A program made the translations under genes and the position numbers. Below the pieces are notes generated by a model. That model saw nothing but the letters and a program-made list of their open reading frames with translations. It ran no database searches and had not been told where the DNA came from. Below, one piece after another: positions 6,799 through 14,644 of a stretch of 34,791 nt of DNA (within the stretch, counting starts at the first letter, position 1; the number at the start of each line of letters is the position of its first letter). Origin of the DNA: Hyphomicrobiales bacterium. Its GTDB lineage: Bacteria; Pseudomonadota; Alphaproteobacteria; Rhizobiales; Hyphomicrobiaceae. The stretch is taken from positions 1 to 34,791 of the forward strand of contig RXJK01000373.1 in NCBI GenBank assembly GCA_003963125.1, in the 5' to 3' direction.

Positions 6799-8761
6799 GC
6801 CGATGACGCGGACAGCGGTCGACGTTGCCGATCCTGCCGCCGTCCCGCGCACGGAAGCGGGCCAGGATGCCGGCACGCTGATCTCGCTGCTGGCCGCCAA
6901 TGCGCGGACGCACGGGGCGACGGTTGCCATGCGTGAGCGTGACCGTGGCGTGTGGCGGGAGTTCACCTGGAGCCAGATGCTCCAAGAGGTGCTGGCCTTT
7001 GCCGCCTGGCTCGATGCGCAGAGGTTCAAGCCGGGCGAGGGGCTGCTCGTCATCGGGGACAATCGTCCGCAACTTTATTTCGGGATGCTGTCCGCGGCCG
7101 CGCTCCGGGGCCTCGCGGCGCCGGTCTATCCGGATACGCCGCCCGACGATCTCACCTTCTACGCCGGCAACAGCCGCGCCCGGTTTGCTCTAGCCGAAGA
7201 CCAGGAGAAGGTCGACAAGCTGCTCGAGCTTCGCAATCGTTCGGGACTGCCCGAGGTGATCGTCTACGACGACCCGCGCGGCCTTGCGAACTACACGCAA
7301 GAGGGGCTCTACGCGTGGACGGAGGTCGCTGCGATCGGCGCCAAGCGGCTCCAGGACGAGCCGGGCTTGCGCGATGATCTGATCGGCCGCGCGAAGCCAT
7401 CGGACGTCGCCGTGCTCTTGCATTCGTCCGGCACGACGGGCAAGCCGAAGGGTGTGCCACTGCAACATCGCCGCGTGATCGCGGCCGCGCGCAACGCACA
7501 GAAAGCCGACTATTTCCGCGAAGGCGATGAACTCGTCGCGTATCTGCCGATGGCCTGGGTGGGCGACTTCGTGTTCACGGTCTCGGCGGGAATCGCGCTG
7601 CGTTTCACCGCCAATATCCCTGAGCGCCAAGAAACGGTGCTGCACAACCTGCGCGAGGTGGCGCCGACCGTCTATTTCGCTTCGCCCAGAAGCTGGGACG
7701 CGATGCTGACGCACGTGCAGGTCGGCATTGCCGAATCCACCCGCTTCAAGCGCTGGCTCTATTACCGGTTCATGCCGCTCGCCGTGCGCATCGAGACCGC
7801 GCGCATCGAGGGCAAGGCCCCGTCGTTGACCGATCGGCTGCTGCATGGCCTCGGCGAGGCGCTGGTCTACGCGCCGCTGCGCGACCATCTCGGGCTGTCG
7901 CGGGCAGAGCGGGCCTATACGGCCGGCGAGGCCATCGGGGAGGATACCTTCCTGTTCTTCCGCGCGCTGGGGCTGAACCTCAAGCAGTTCTACGGGCAGA
8001 CCGAGAATTGCGCGCTGACGGCGGCGCAGAAGACCGGCGACGTCAAGCTCAACACGGTCGGCCAGCCGCTGCCAGGCGTCGACATCAAGATCGCGGACGA
8101 CGGCGAGATCCTGCTGCGCGCCGACAGCGTGTTCGACGGTTATTTCAACGACGACGCCTCCTCGGCCAAGGCGCTGGCCAACGGCTGGCTGCACACGGGC
8201 GATGCGGGCTATGTGCAACCTGACGGGCATCTTGTGGTGCTCGGCCGCGTCGGCGAGGTGGTGCATACCAAGAGCGGCGAACGCTACATCCCGACCTACA
8301 TCGAGAACCGCTTAAAGTTCAGCCAGTACGTCAAAGATGCGGCCGTGATCGGGGATGGGCGGGACTATCTCGCGAGCCTCATGTGCATCGACATGAATGC
8401 CGTTGGACATTGGGCGGAGGAGAACGGCGTCACCTACACGTCCTACGCCGAGCTGTCGCAGCGCCCTGAGGTCTATGCTCTCATCGAAGGCGTGATCCGG
8501 CATGTGAACAGCCTTCTGCCGCCGGCTCTCGCCATCCGCCGCTTCGTCAACCTGCCCAAGGAATTCGATCCCGACGACGGCGAGGTGACGCGCACGCGCA
8601 AGCTGCGCCGCAACGTCATCGACGAGCACTATGCCGGCGTGATCGCGGCCCTCTACGACGGTTCGACCAGCGTCGAGCACCGGGCCAGGATCACCTACGA
8701 GACGGGTGCCACGGGCACCCTCGACCGCAAGCTTGCCATCAAGGACATCGAGGCCGCGTGA
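6788..8761 (+). CDS. AMP-dependent acyl-CoA synthetase (long-chain/aryl acid CoA ligase family) embedded in the ABC operon
   Basis: 657 residues of the ANL adenylating superfamily, close in size to FadD15/AMP-ligase-type long-chain synthetases. The phosphate-binding loop HSSGTTGKPKG lies near residue 212, the A5-type motif YGQTEN near 402, and the HTGDAGYVQPDGHLVVLGR hinge region near 468-486. It would activate an acid to its CoA thioester via an acyl-adenylate. The gene overlaps the upstream ATPase gene by 11 bases and its stop TGA shares one base with the permease ATG (TGATG), so it is made with the transporter. This suggests import coupled to CoA trapping. The acid itself (fatty, aromatic or dicarboxylic) cannot be read from sequence. 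Confidence 0.9.
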   Translation: MPLEPMTRTAVDVADPAAVPRTEAGQDAGTLISLLAANARTHGATVAMRERDRGVWREFTWSQMLQEVLAFAAWLDAQRFKPGEGLLVIGDNRPQLYFGMLSAAALRGLAAPVYPDTPPDDLTFYAGNSRARFALAEDQEKVDKLLELRNRSGLPEVIVYDDPRGLANYTQEGLYAWTEVAAIGAKRLQDEPGLRDDLIGRAKPSDVAVLLHSSGTTGKPKGVPLQHRRVIAAARNAQKADYFREGDELVAYLPMAWVGDFVFTVSAGIALRFTANIPERQETVLHNLREVAPTVYFASPRSWDAMLTHVQVGIAESTRFKRWLYYRFMPLAVRIETARIEGKAPSLTDRLLHGLGEALVYAPLRDHLGLSRAERAYTAGEAIGEDTFLFFRALGLNLKQFYGQTENCALTAAQKTGDVKLNTVGQPLPGVDIKIADDGEILLRADSVFDGYFNDDASSAKALANGWLHTGDAGYVQPDGHLVVLGRVGEVVHTKSGERYIPTYIENRLKFSQYVKDAAVIGDGRDYLASLMCIDMNAVGHWAEENGVTYTSYAELSQRPEVYALIEGVIRHVNSLLPPALAIRRFVNLPKEFDPDDGEVTRTRKLRRNVIDEHYAGVIAALYDGSTSVEHRARITYETGATGTLDRKLAIKDIEAA

Positions 8762-9651
8762 TGGATCTTTTCTTCGAACTGGCCGAACTGTCGATCTCGG
8801 GCGCGCTCGTGGGCCTCATGTACACGCTGATCGCGCTGGGCATCGTGCTGGTGTTCAAGGCCTCGGGCGTCGCGAACCTCGCGCAAGGGGCCATGGCGAT
8901 GGTCGGCGCTTACCTCACGTGGGCGTGCCTGACGCTTGCCGGAGCGCCGTTGTGGGTAGCGATCCCCCTCGGTGTCTTTGCCATGTTCTTCGTGGGACGC
9001 GGCATCGAGCGCGTGGCCCTGCGGCGGATGATCGGGCAGCCGGCGATCATGGTGATCATGCTCACCCTCGGTCTCGAGATCATGCTGCGCGGGCTGCTGC
9101 CGGCGCTGTTCGGTCCGGTGAAGAAGCGGCTCGATATCGGCATCGACGCGGCGCCGATCATCATCGGACCGATGCTGATCGACCGTGCCTATCTCGTCAG
9201 CGGTGCCGTGGCGCTGATCCTGATCGTGCTGGCTGTGCTCTACTTCAATACGCGGCAGGGCGTGATGCTGCGCGCGGTTTCGGACGACCAGCCGGCCTCG
9301 TGGTCGGTCGGCATCTCGGTCGAGCGCGCCATCGGCATCTCGTGGGGGCTCGCCGGTATCGCCGCCGCGGCCGGCGGCGTCCTTTGGGGTTCCATCCAGG
9401 GCGTCGACTGGACGCTGTCGCTGCTCCTCATCAAGGCGCTGGCCGTCGCCATACTCGGCGGGCTCGACAGCATCCTCGGTGTGCTGGTAGCGGGCCTGAT
9501 CCTCGGGGTTCTGGAGAACGTGGCACCTGTCTATCTGGAGCGCTTCGGCGTCTCGGGCACGCGGGACGTCGTCGCCTCGCTGGTGATCCTCGCCACCGTC
9601 ATCTTCAAGCCCTATGGCCTTTTCGGCCGCGAGGAGATCGAGCGCGTCTGA
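8761..9651 (+). CDS. HAAT ABC transporter permease, LivH-like
   Basis: 296 residues, strongly hydrophobic with about eight membrane segments. LivH family landmarks are present: LYTLIALG-like MYTLIALGIVLVFKAS at residues 21-36, NLAQGAMAMVGAY, and GGLDSILGVLVAGLILGVLEN near the C-terminus, where ABC permeases contact their ATPase. I chose ATG 8761; the GTG one codon earlier is also possible. The start overlaps the synthetase stop, and the stop TGA (9649-9651) overlaps the next ATG, giving a tightly coupled run of genes. It would form half of the transmembrane channel with the LivM-like protein. Confidence 0.92.
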   Translation: MDLFFELAELSISGALVGLMYTLIALGIVLVFKASGVANLAQGAMAMVGAYLTWACLTLAGAPLWVAIPLGVFAMFFVGRGIERVALRRMIGQPAIMVIMLTLGLEIMLRGLLPALFGPVKKRLDIGIDAAPIIIGPMLIDRAYLVSGAVALILIVLAVLYFNTRQGVMLRAVSDDQPASWSVGISVERAIGISWGLAGIAAAAGGVLWGSIQGVDWTLSLLLIKALAVAILGGLDSILGVLVAGLILGVLENVAPVYLERFGVSGTRDVVASLVILATVIFKPYGLFGREEIERV

Positions 9652-10721
9652 TGCTGTATCGTCTCGCGGGTATCCGCCACACCACATACCGATCGGCGCG
9701 GCAGCTGTTTCCGATCCCGTTCGATCGGAAGTTGTTGGGCTTCGTCATCCTGCTCGGCGTGGCGGCGCCGTTCTATCTGTCGCCATTGCACCTCAACAGC
9801 TACCTGCTGCCCTGGGTGATCTGGACGACAGCGGCGCTGGGTCTGAACCTGCTGATGGGTTGGGCAGGGCAGGTGCATCTGGGCTACGCGGCCGTAATGG
9901 CCATCGGCGCCTACGCCGCCATCCACGCCACGCGCTTCGGATTGCCGCTCGAGGCGGCTCTTCTCGTCGGGGGCCTTGCGAGTTCGGTGATCGGGCTCGC
10001 CTTCGGTGCTGCGGCGCTGCGCGTGAAAGGGCTCTATCTCGCAGTGACGACGCTCGCCATGCAGTCGATCGTCGACTGGACGATCGTCCACGTGCCGGCG
10101 ATCTCCGGCGGCAGCCAGGCGACCTTGCAGGCCCCGACCTTGCGGCTTTTCGGGTTACCGATCGAGACGGACGCCGGCCGCTACTGGTACGCGCTGGGGC
10201 TGTGCGCCATCGTCACGGTGTTCCTGCTCAACGTCAGCCGGACGAGTTTCGGGCGGGCGCTCGTCGCTGTGCGCGAGAAGGATTTCGCGGCGGCGATCAT
10301 CGGCGTCAGTCCGTTCAAGTTCAAGCTTCTGGCCTTCTGGTGCTCGTCCTTCATCGGCGGCGTGACCGGGGCGATCTTGGCGTTCTGCTACTACCGGGCC
10401 ATCACGCCGGAGCAGTTCCACCTCGAGGTTTCGATCCAGGTGGTGGCGATGGTGATCGTCGGCGGGCTCGGCAGCGTGCTCGGCAGCTATTTCGGCGCAG
10501 GGCTGGTGCTGCTGGCGCCGATCTTCCTCAACAACTGGGTGGCGTCACTCGCCTCCGCCCTGAATCTCTCGCTGCAGACGGACGTGCTGTCACAAATCCC
10601 GCTCGTGCTGTACGGCGGGCTGATCGTCGGCTTCCTGCTGTTCGAGCCGCTGGGTCTTGCCAAGATCTACGACAACGTGCGCAACTATTTCCTGGTCTGG
10701 CCCTTCCGGCATGCCCGGTAG
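9651..10721 (+). CDS. HAAT ABC transporter permease, LivM-like
   Basis: 356 residues with about ten hydrophobic segments. LivM-family signatures include LGLNLLMGWAGQVHLGYAA, RVKGLYLAVTTLAMQ, and VVAMVIVGGLGSVLGSYFGA. The ATG at 9651 uses the last base of the livH-like stop codon. A longer open frame extends upstream on paper, but it only shadows the preceding permease. The protein pairs with the LivH-like subunit in the membrane. A 44-base gap follows before the binding-protein gene, which has its own strong ribosome-binding site. Confidence 0.92.
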   Translation: MLYRLAGIRHTTYRSARQLFPIPFDRKLLGFVILLGVAAPFYLSPLHLNSYLLPWVIWTTAALGLNLLMGWAGQVHLGYAAVMAIGAYAAIHATRFGLPLEAALLVGGLASSVIGLAFGAAALRVKGLYLAVTTLAMQSIVDWTIVHVPAISGGSQATLQAPTLRLFGLPIETDAGRYWYALGLCAIVTVFLLNVSRTSFGRALVAVREKDFAAAIIGVSPFKFKLLAFWCSSFIGGVTGAILAFCYYRAITPEQFHLEVSIQVVAMVIVGGLGSVLGSYFGAGLVLLAPIFLNNWVASLASALNLSLQTDVLSQIPLVLYGGLIVGFLLFEPLGLAKIYDNVRNYFLVWPFRHAR

Positions 10722-10765
10722 AGCCCAACACATAAAACGGTTCCAAGCCCTGCAAGGAGGAAAAT

Positions 10766-12010
10766 ATGCAAACAAAACTCAAAGCCCTGGCGCTCGCGGG
10801 CGGACTTGCGCTCGGCGCCGCGCCGGCTCTCGCCCAGGACAAGGTGGTCAAGATCGGCTTCGCCGAGGACTTCACCAAGGTCTACACGTTCGTCACCTCG
10901 GAATATAACCAGGGGCAGCGCGACTATCTCTCCTACGTGAACGCCAAGGGTGGCGTGGCGGGGCACACGTTCCAGGCCAACGTCGTCGACACGGGCAACG
11001 AGCCGCAGCGCGGCATCGAGGCCTACGAGCGCTTCAAGACCGAGGGCGTGGTGCTGATGGATTTCCTGTCCACGCCCGTGTCGCGCGCCATCGTCCCCCG
11101 CGCTCTGAAAGAAGGGCAGAACGTGCTGACCATGTTCCACGGCCGCTCGGATGCCGCGGACGGCACAACGTTCCCGACCATCTTCCCGGCCGGCGCGCTC
11201 TACTGGTCACAGGCGGCCGTCATCATCAAGTACATCGCGGACCAGGAGAAGGGCGCGCTGAAGGGCAAGAAAGTGGCGCTCGTCGGCATCGACAGCCCTT
11301 TCGGCAAGGAGCCGCTGCCCGTGTTCCAGGCCGTGGCCGAGAAGGAAGGCTTCGAGCTGCAGACGTTCTTCTATCCCTCGCCTGGCAACGAGCAGTCGTC
11401 GTCGTGGACGGCCGTGCGCCGCTTCGCGCCCGACTGGGTCGTGATCTGGGGCGCAGGCGGCGGACAGACCGTGTCGTTGCGTGACGCGATCCGCAACGGC
11501 GTGAAGCTCGACAAGATGCTGTCGGTGATCTGGCTGTCGGAGACGGATACCGAGATCGCCGGCAAGGATGCCGCCAAGGGCGTGCTGCGCTTCGAAGGCG
11601 TGGCGCAGGGCAAGGATCACCCGCTGATCAAGGGCATCGTCGACGAAGTGGTGTCGAAGGGCAAGGGCGCGGGTCCCGCCGAGAAGGTCGGGTCGAGCTA
11701 CTACAACATCGGCGTCGCCAGCATGGCGATCGCGGTCGAGGGCGCACGCATCGGGCTCGAGAAGTTCGGCGCGCCGCTGACCCCCGACAAGCTCAAGAAG
11801 GGGCTCGAGGAGGTGAAGGACTTCTCGGCGCAAGGCCTGATGCCGTCGATCACGCTGACGGCCGCCGATCACCAGGGCGGCGGCAAGGGCCGCGTCTCGC
11901 AGTGGGACGGCGCCAAGTGGACGCCCAAGACCGATTGGTACGCGGCCTACCAGGACATCGTCATGGGCCTCGTGAAGAAGAACGCCGAGGAATTCAAGAA
12001 GTCGAACTGA
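10766..12010 (+). CDS. HAAT ABC transporter substrate-binding protein, LivK-like
   Basis: 414 residues. A Sec signal peptide ends at ALA|Q near residue 23; the mature start DKVVKIGFAEDFTKVYT matches Leu/Ile/Val-type receptors (type I periplasmic fold). Other typical parts are YVNAKGGVAGHTFQ, NEPQRGIEAYERF and a central VALVGIDSPFGKEPLPVF hinge region. AAGGAGGAAAAT precedes the ATG, one of the best ribosome-binding sites in the window, fitting the excess in which periplasmic receptors are normally made. Two strong hairpins follow its stop before the last gene of the operon. The ligand is unknown; the co-encoded CoA ligase argues for an organic acid. Confidence 0.92.
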   Translation: MQTKLKALALAGGLALGAAPALAQDKVVKIGFAEDFTKVYTFVTSEYNQGQRDYLSYVNAKGGVAGHTFQANVVDTGNEPQRGIEAYERFKTEGVVLMDFLSTPVSRAIVPRALKEGQNVLTMFHGRSDAADGTTFPTIFPAGALYWSQAAVIIKYIADQEKGALKGKKVALVGIDSPFGKEPLPVFQAVAEKEGFELQTFFYPSPGNEQSSSWTAVRRFAPDWVVIWGAGGGQTVSLRDAIRNGVKLDKMLSVIWLSETDTEIAGKDAAKGVLRFEGVAQGKDHPLIKGIVDEVVSKGKGAGPAEKVGSSYYNIGVASMAIAVEGARIGLEKFGAPLTPDKLKKGLEEVKDFSAQGLMPSITLTAADHQGGGKGRVSQWDGAKWTPKTDWYAAYQDIVMGLVKKNAEEFKKSN

Positions 12011-12015
12011 GCCTG

Positions 12016-12052
12016 GCGCCCGGCGACTGGCCGCAGACCAGTTACCGGGCGC
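12016..12052 (+). repeat. Strong intra-operon hairpin 1 after the binding-protein gene
   Basis: GCGCCCGG (12016-12023) pairs with CCGGGCGC (12045-12052) and ACTGG (12026-12030) with CCAGT (12038-12042) around a seven-base loop. It starts six bases after the binding-protein stop and has no T-tract. It may stabilise the upstream mRNA or attenuate the downstream ATPase gene. Confidence 0.7.
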
Positions 12053-12075
12053 ATCGAAGAACCGAACTGCTCTAC

Positions 12076-12116
12076 GCGCCTGGCGGCCGGCTCGCCGCAG
12101 GCGAGTCGCCAGGCGC
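12076..12116 (+). repeat. Strong intra-operon hairpin 2 before the LivF-like gene
   Basis: GCGCCTGGCG (12076-12085) pairs with CGCCAGGCGC (12107-12116), and CTCGCC (12091-12096) with GGCGAG (12100-12105), leaving a three-base loop and one internal bulge. The last paired base is only seven bases before the ATG at 12124, so the structure covers the place where a Shine-Dalgarno should be. This makes translation control of the ATPase gene plausible. Confidence 0.7.
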
Positions 12117-12123
12117 AACAAGA

Positions 12124-12909
12124 ATGCTGAAACTTGAGAACATCGAGGTCGTCTACGACCACGTCTTCCTCGCGATCAAGGGCATCTCGCTCGAGGTCGC
12201 GGAGGGGGGCGCGGTCGCGCTGCTGGGCTCGAACGGCGCGGGCAAGAGCACCACGCTCAAGGCCATCTCGGGCCTCCTCGCGCCGGAACGGGGCGAGGTG
12301 ACGCGCGGCGAGGTGCTTTTTAAGGGGCGCGACTTCAAGCGCCTGTCGGCGCCGGAGCGCGTGCGGCTGGGGATCGTGCACGTGCTCGAAGGCCGTCACG
12401 TGTTCGGGCACCTGACGCCGCTCGAGAACCTAATTGCGGCCACTTCGATGCACCGTAGCCGCGCCAAGATCGACGGCCTCGTCGAGAAGGTGCTGACCTA
12501 TTTCCCGCGCCTCAAGCAGCGCATCAACGCGAAGGCCGGCTATCTCTCCGGCGGCGAGCAGCAGATGCTCGCTATCGGCCGTGCGCTCATGACGGAGCCG
12601 AAGCTCCTGATGCTGGATGAGCCGAGCCTGGGGCTCGCGCCGCTGCTGGTCGAGGAGATCTTCGAGATCATCGCGCGCGTCAATCGCGAGACGCGCATGA
12701 GCGTGCTGCTCGTCGAGCAGAACGCGACGGCCGCGCTGTCCATCGTCGAGCACGCCTACCTGATCGAGAACGGGCGCATCGTCATGAGCGGATCGGCGGA
12801 TACGATGCGCAGCAATCCGGACGTCCAGGAGTTCTATCTGGGCGGTGCGGGCCGCGTCGATTACCGCAACGTGAAGCACTATCGCCGGCGCAAGCGCTGG
12901 CTTGCCTGA
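12124..12909 (+). CDS. HAAT ABC transporter ATP-binding protein, LivF-like
   Basis: 261 residues. Walker A is GSNGAGKST (35-43), the signature LSGGEQQM begins at residue 141, and Walker B is LLMLDEPSLGLAP, followed by the H-loop region VLLVEQNA. These are LivF-type sequences. A basic tail, YRNVKHYRRRKRWLA, extends past the usual LivF end; I recall similar tails in LivF proteins encoded beside CoA ligases. The ATG at 12124 has no clear ribosome-binding site and lies directly after a strong hairpin. The reading frame stays open further upstream, but that part consists of hairpin sequence. It is the last gene of the operon and completes an ATPase pair with the protein at 6007. Confidence 0.9.
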   Translation: MLKLENIEVVYDHVFLAIKGISLEVAEGGAVALLGSNGAGKSTTLKAISGLLAPERGEVTRGEVLFKGRDFKRLSAPERVRLGIVHVLEGRHVFGHLTPLENLIAATSMHRSRAKIDGLVEKVLTYFPRLKQRINAKAGYLSGGEQQMLAIGRALMTEPKLLMLDEPSLGLAPLLVEEIFEIIARVNRETRMSVLLVEQNATAALSIVEHAYLIENGRIVMSGSADTMRSNPDVQEFYLGGAGRVDYRNVKHYRRRKRWLA

Positions 12910-12989
12910 CCGATGCCTGTTGCGACGCACACTGACGCGAAGAAACAGTTTCGCGCCGGCTGCACAGTGTCCGGACTGAGCGATGAAAG

Positions 12990-13010
12990 ATCCGATCTTT
13001 AACATCGGAT
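12990..13010 (+). promoter_or_regulatory. Perfect inverted repeat upstream of the second GntR gene, putative operator
   Basis: ATCCGAT (12990-12996) and ATCGGAT (13004-13010) form a perfect seven-base dyad with a seven-base AT-rich spacer, about 80 bases before GTG 13089. The gap 12910-13088 is visibly more AT-rich than the surrounding genes, as expected for a promoter. A weaker hairpin, CGCGAA/TTCGCG at 12936-12955 without a T-tract, may mark the end of the preceding operon. The best guess is that the GntR protein encoded next binds this dyad. Confidence 0.45.
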
Positions 13011-13088
13011 GATTGCGCGAACCGCTCCGCTCGTGTACGCCTAGCAGTTGCCAGCGGGCCAAAAAGAGCCGGCGGTTGGGGAGTAGTC

Positions 13089-13874
13089 GTGCAAACGAAG
13101 CGCGCGAAATCGGCGGAAAAGCAAGTCAAGCCGGGCCGGATCAGTACGGTGCTGGCTACGCTTGGCCGCGAAATTGCGCAAGGGATCATCCCGCCCGGAG
13201 CGGTGCTTCCACCCGAACACGAACTGGAAACTCGTCTTGGTGTTGGCCGAGGCGTAGTCCGTGAAGCCATCAAAACGCTTTCTGGAAAAGGGCTCGTCAG
13301 CGTCCGGCCGCGGCATGGAACCCGTGTTTTGCCACGAAGCGACTGGAGCCTCCTCGATCGTGACGTTTTGAATTGGCTCGTGGGCCATGAAAGGCCCGAC
13401 CGCGAACTCTTATTATACGTGCAGGAAGTTCGATCGATCATTGAACCTGCAGCAGCTGCGCTTGCCGCGACACGTGCCACCGAAAAAGATCGGCAGCGGA
13501 TCAATGCAGCCCTGGAGGCGATGCAAAACTCCAACAGTCAGGCCAGCGCGACTGCAGCAGACAAGGCGTTTCACCTCGCCATCCTGGACGCAACTCACAA
13601 TCCGGTTCTGCAAGGATTTCGCGGAGCAATCGACACGATTCTGAGTGCCGTATTTATGGTTGCGGTCGACAAAGTCGACGGCTGGTTCGATGGCAACCTG
13701 CACAACCACGCAATCACTGCCCGTGCCATCGACGAAGGGAACGCCAAAAAGGCTCGTCATGCCATGGAGCAGGTTCTCGGCTTCACCGAGGCACGATTGT
13801 CCAGTCTAAGGATCCGCTCCGGCAGCCGAAACGGGCGGACGACGAGCCCTCGCCATCGGGGGCAAGGGCGATGA
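13089..13874 (+). CDS. GntR-family regulator, FadR/FCD subfamily, DgoR-like
   Basis: 261 residues. The winged helix domain spans about residues 15-85, with IIPPGAVLPPEHELETRLGV and GRGVVREAIKTLSGKGLV. The linker RPRHGTRVLPRSDWSLLDRD resembles DgoR-type sugar-acid regulators. The FCD domain has D and H in DKAFH and a histidine in HNHAI, but the position 22 residues later that normally holds the last metal-binding histidine is valine (MEQVLG). Metal binding may therefore be altered. The start is GTG 13089 behind GGGGAG. Two consecutive TTA leucine codons (13410-13415) and a lower GC content set it apart from its neighbours. Its stop overlaps the next ATG by four bases, so it heads the NMT1-type transporter operon and probably controls it. 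Confidence 0.85.
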   Translation: MQTKRAKSAEKQVKPGRISTVLATLGREIAQGIIPPGAVLPPEHELETRLGVGRGVVREAIKTLSGKGLVSVRPRHGTRVLPRSDWSLLDRDVLNWLVGHERPDRELLLYVQEVRSIIEPAAAALAATRATEKDRQRINAALEAMQNSNSQASATAADKAFHLAILDATHNPVLQGFRGAIDTILSAVFMVAVDKVDGWFDGNLHNHAITARAIDEGNAKKARHAMEQVLGFTEARLSSLRIRSGSRNGRTTSPRHRGQGR

Positions 13875-14644
13875 GACGACGGCTCGAGACCACAGCTTGG
13901 TTCATGGCACCGTTTGCCGTGATCCTTGCCGCGTGGGCGTTCGTGCTGCCCCTGTTCGAGGTCAATCCGCGCCTCTTCCCGCAGCTCAGCCAGGTGATCG
14001 AAGCGGCGCGGGAAACGCTCGCCGACGGCACACTCATCCAGCACGTAGGCGCGAGCCTCGTGCGCGTCGCCGTCGGTACCACGCTCGCCATCGTCCTCGC
14101 CGTGCCGCTTGGCATCGCCATGGGCGTGAGCCCCGTCATCTCGACATTCATCTCGCCGCTGCTGCGCTTCTTCTCCGTGCTCGCGGGCATCGCCTGGATC
14201 CCGATCGCGACGCTCTGGTTCGGCTACGGCTTCGGCGCGATCACGTTCATCATCTTCAACGCCGTGTTCTTCATCGTCACCTACAACACGCTGCTCGGTG
14301 TCTCGACCATCCCCATGCCGGTGCGGAATGCAGCCCTGTCGCTGGGCGCCGGCCCGCTCGTCATGTTGACCGAGGTGCTGCTGCCCGGCGCGCTGCCCAA
14401 CATCGTCACCGGCATCCGCACGGGGCTCGGGTTCGCCTGGCGCGGGCTGATCGCGGCGGAGATGATCGCGACCAACGTCGGGCTCGGCTACATGCTGTTC
14501 GTCGCGCGGGACTTCTATCGGACCGAAGTGATCGTGCTGGGCATGGTGGTGATCGGTGTCCTGTGGCTGCTCATCGACCGGCTGGTGCTGGCGCCCCTCG
14601 AACGCGCCACGATCGAGCGCTGGGGCATGGTGCAGCGCGCATGA
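13871..14644 (+). CDS. NMT1/taurine-type ABC transporter permease 1
   Basis: 257 residues, SsuC/TauC/NrtB-like, with about six membrane segments. The cytoplasmic EAA-type loop that docks the ATPase is visible as AALSLGAGPLVMLTEVLLPG followed by ALPNIVTGIRTGLG. ATG 13871 overlaps the regulator stop by four bases (ATGA), and its own TGA overlaps the next permease ATG the same way. It resembles the following permease clearly, so the two probably form a heterodimeric channel that arose by gene duplication. Substrates of this family include sulfonates, nitrate, pyrimidine precursors and aromatic acids; none can be chosen here. Confidence 0.9.
   Translation: MRRRLETTAWFMAPFAVILAAWAFVLPLFEVNPRLFPQLSQVIEAARETLADGTLIQHVGASLVRVAVGTTLAIVLAVPLGIAMGVSPVISTFISPLLRFFSVLAGIAWIPIATLWFGYGFGAITFIIFNAVFFIVTYNTLLGVSTIPMPVRNAALSLGAGPLVMLTEVLLPGALPNIVTGIRTGLGFAWRGLIAAEMIATNVGLGYMLFVARDFYRTEVIVLGMVVIGVLWLLIDRLVLAPLERATIERWGMVQRA

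Noticed and set aside
8706-10721. Single 671-codon frame suggesting a long permease fusion
   Set aside because: Only the part from ATG 9651 resembles a protein (LivM-like); the first 315 codons are a shadow of the livH-like gene.
12016-12116. Tandem hairpins as an operon terminator
   Set aside because: Neither stem is followed by a T-tract, and the LivF-like gene needed to complete the transporter lies just downstream.
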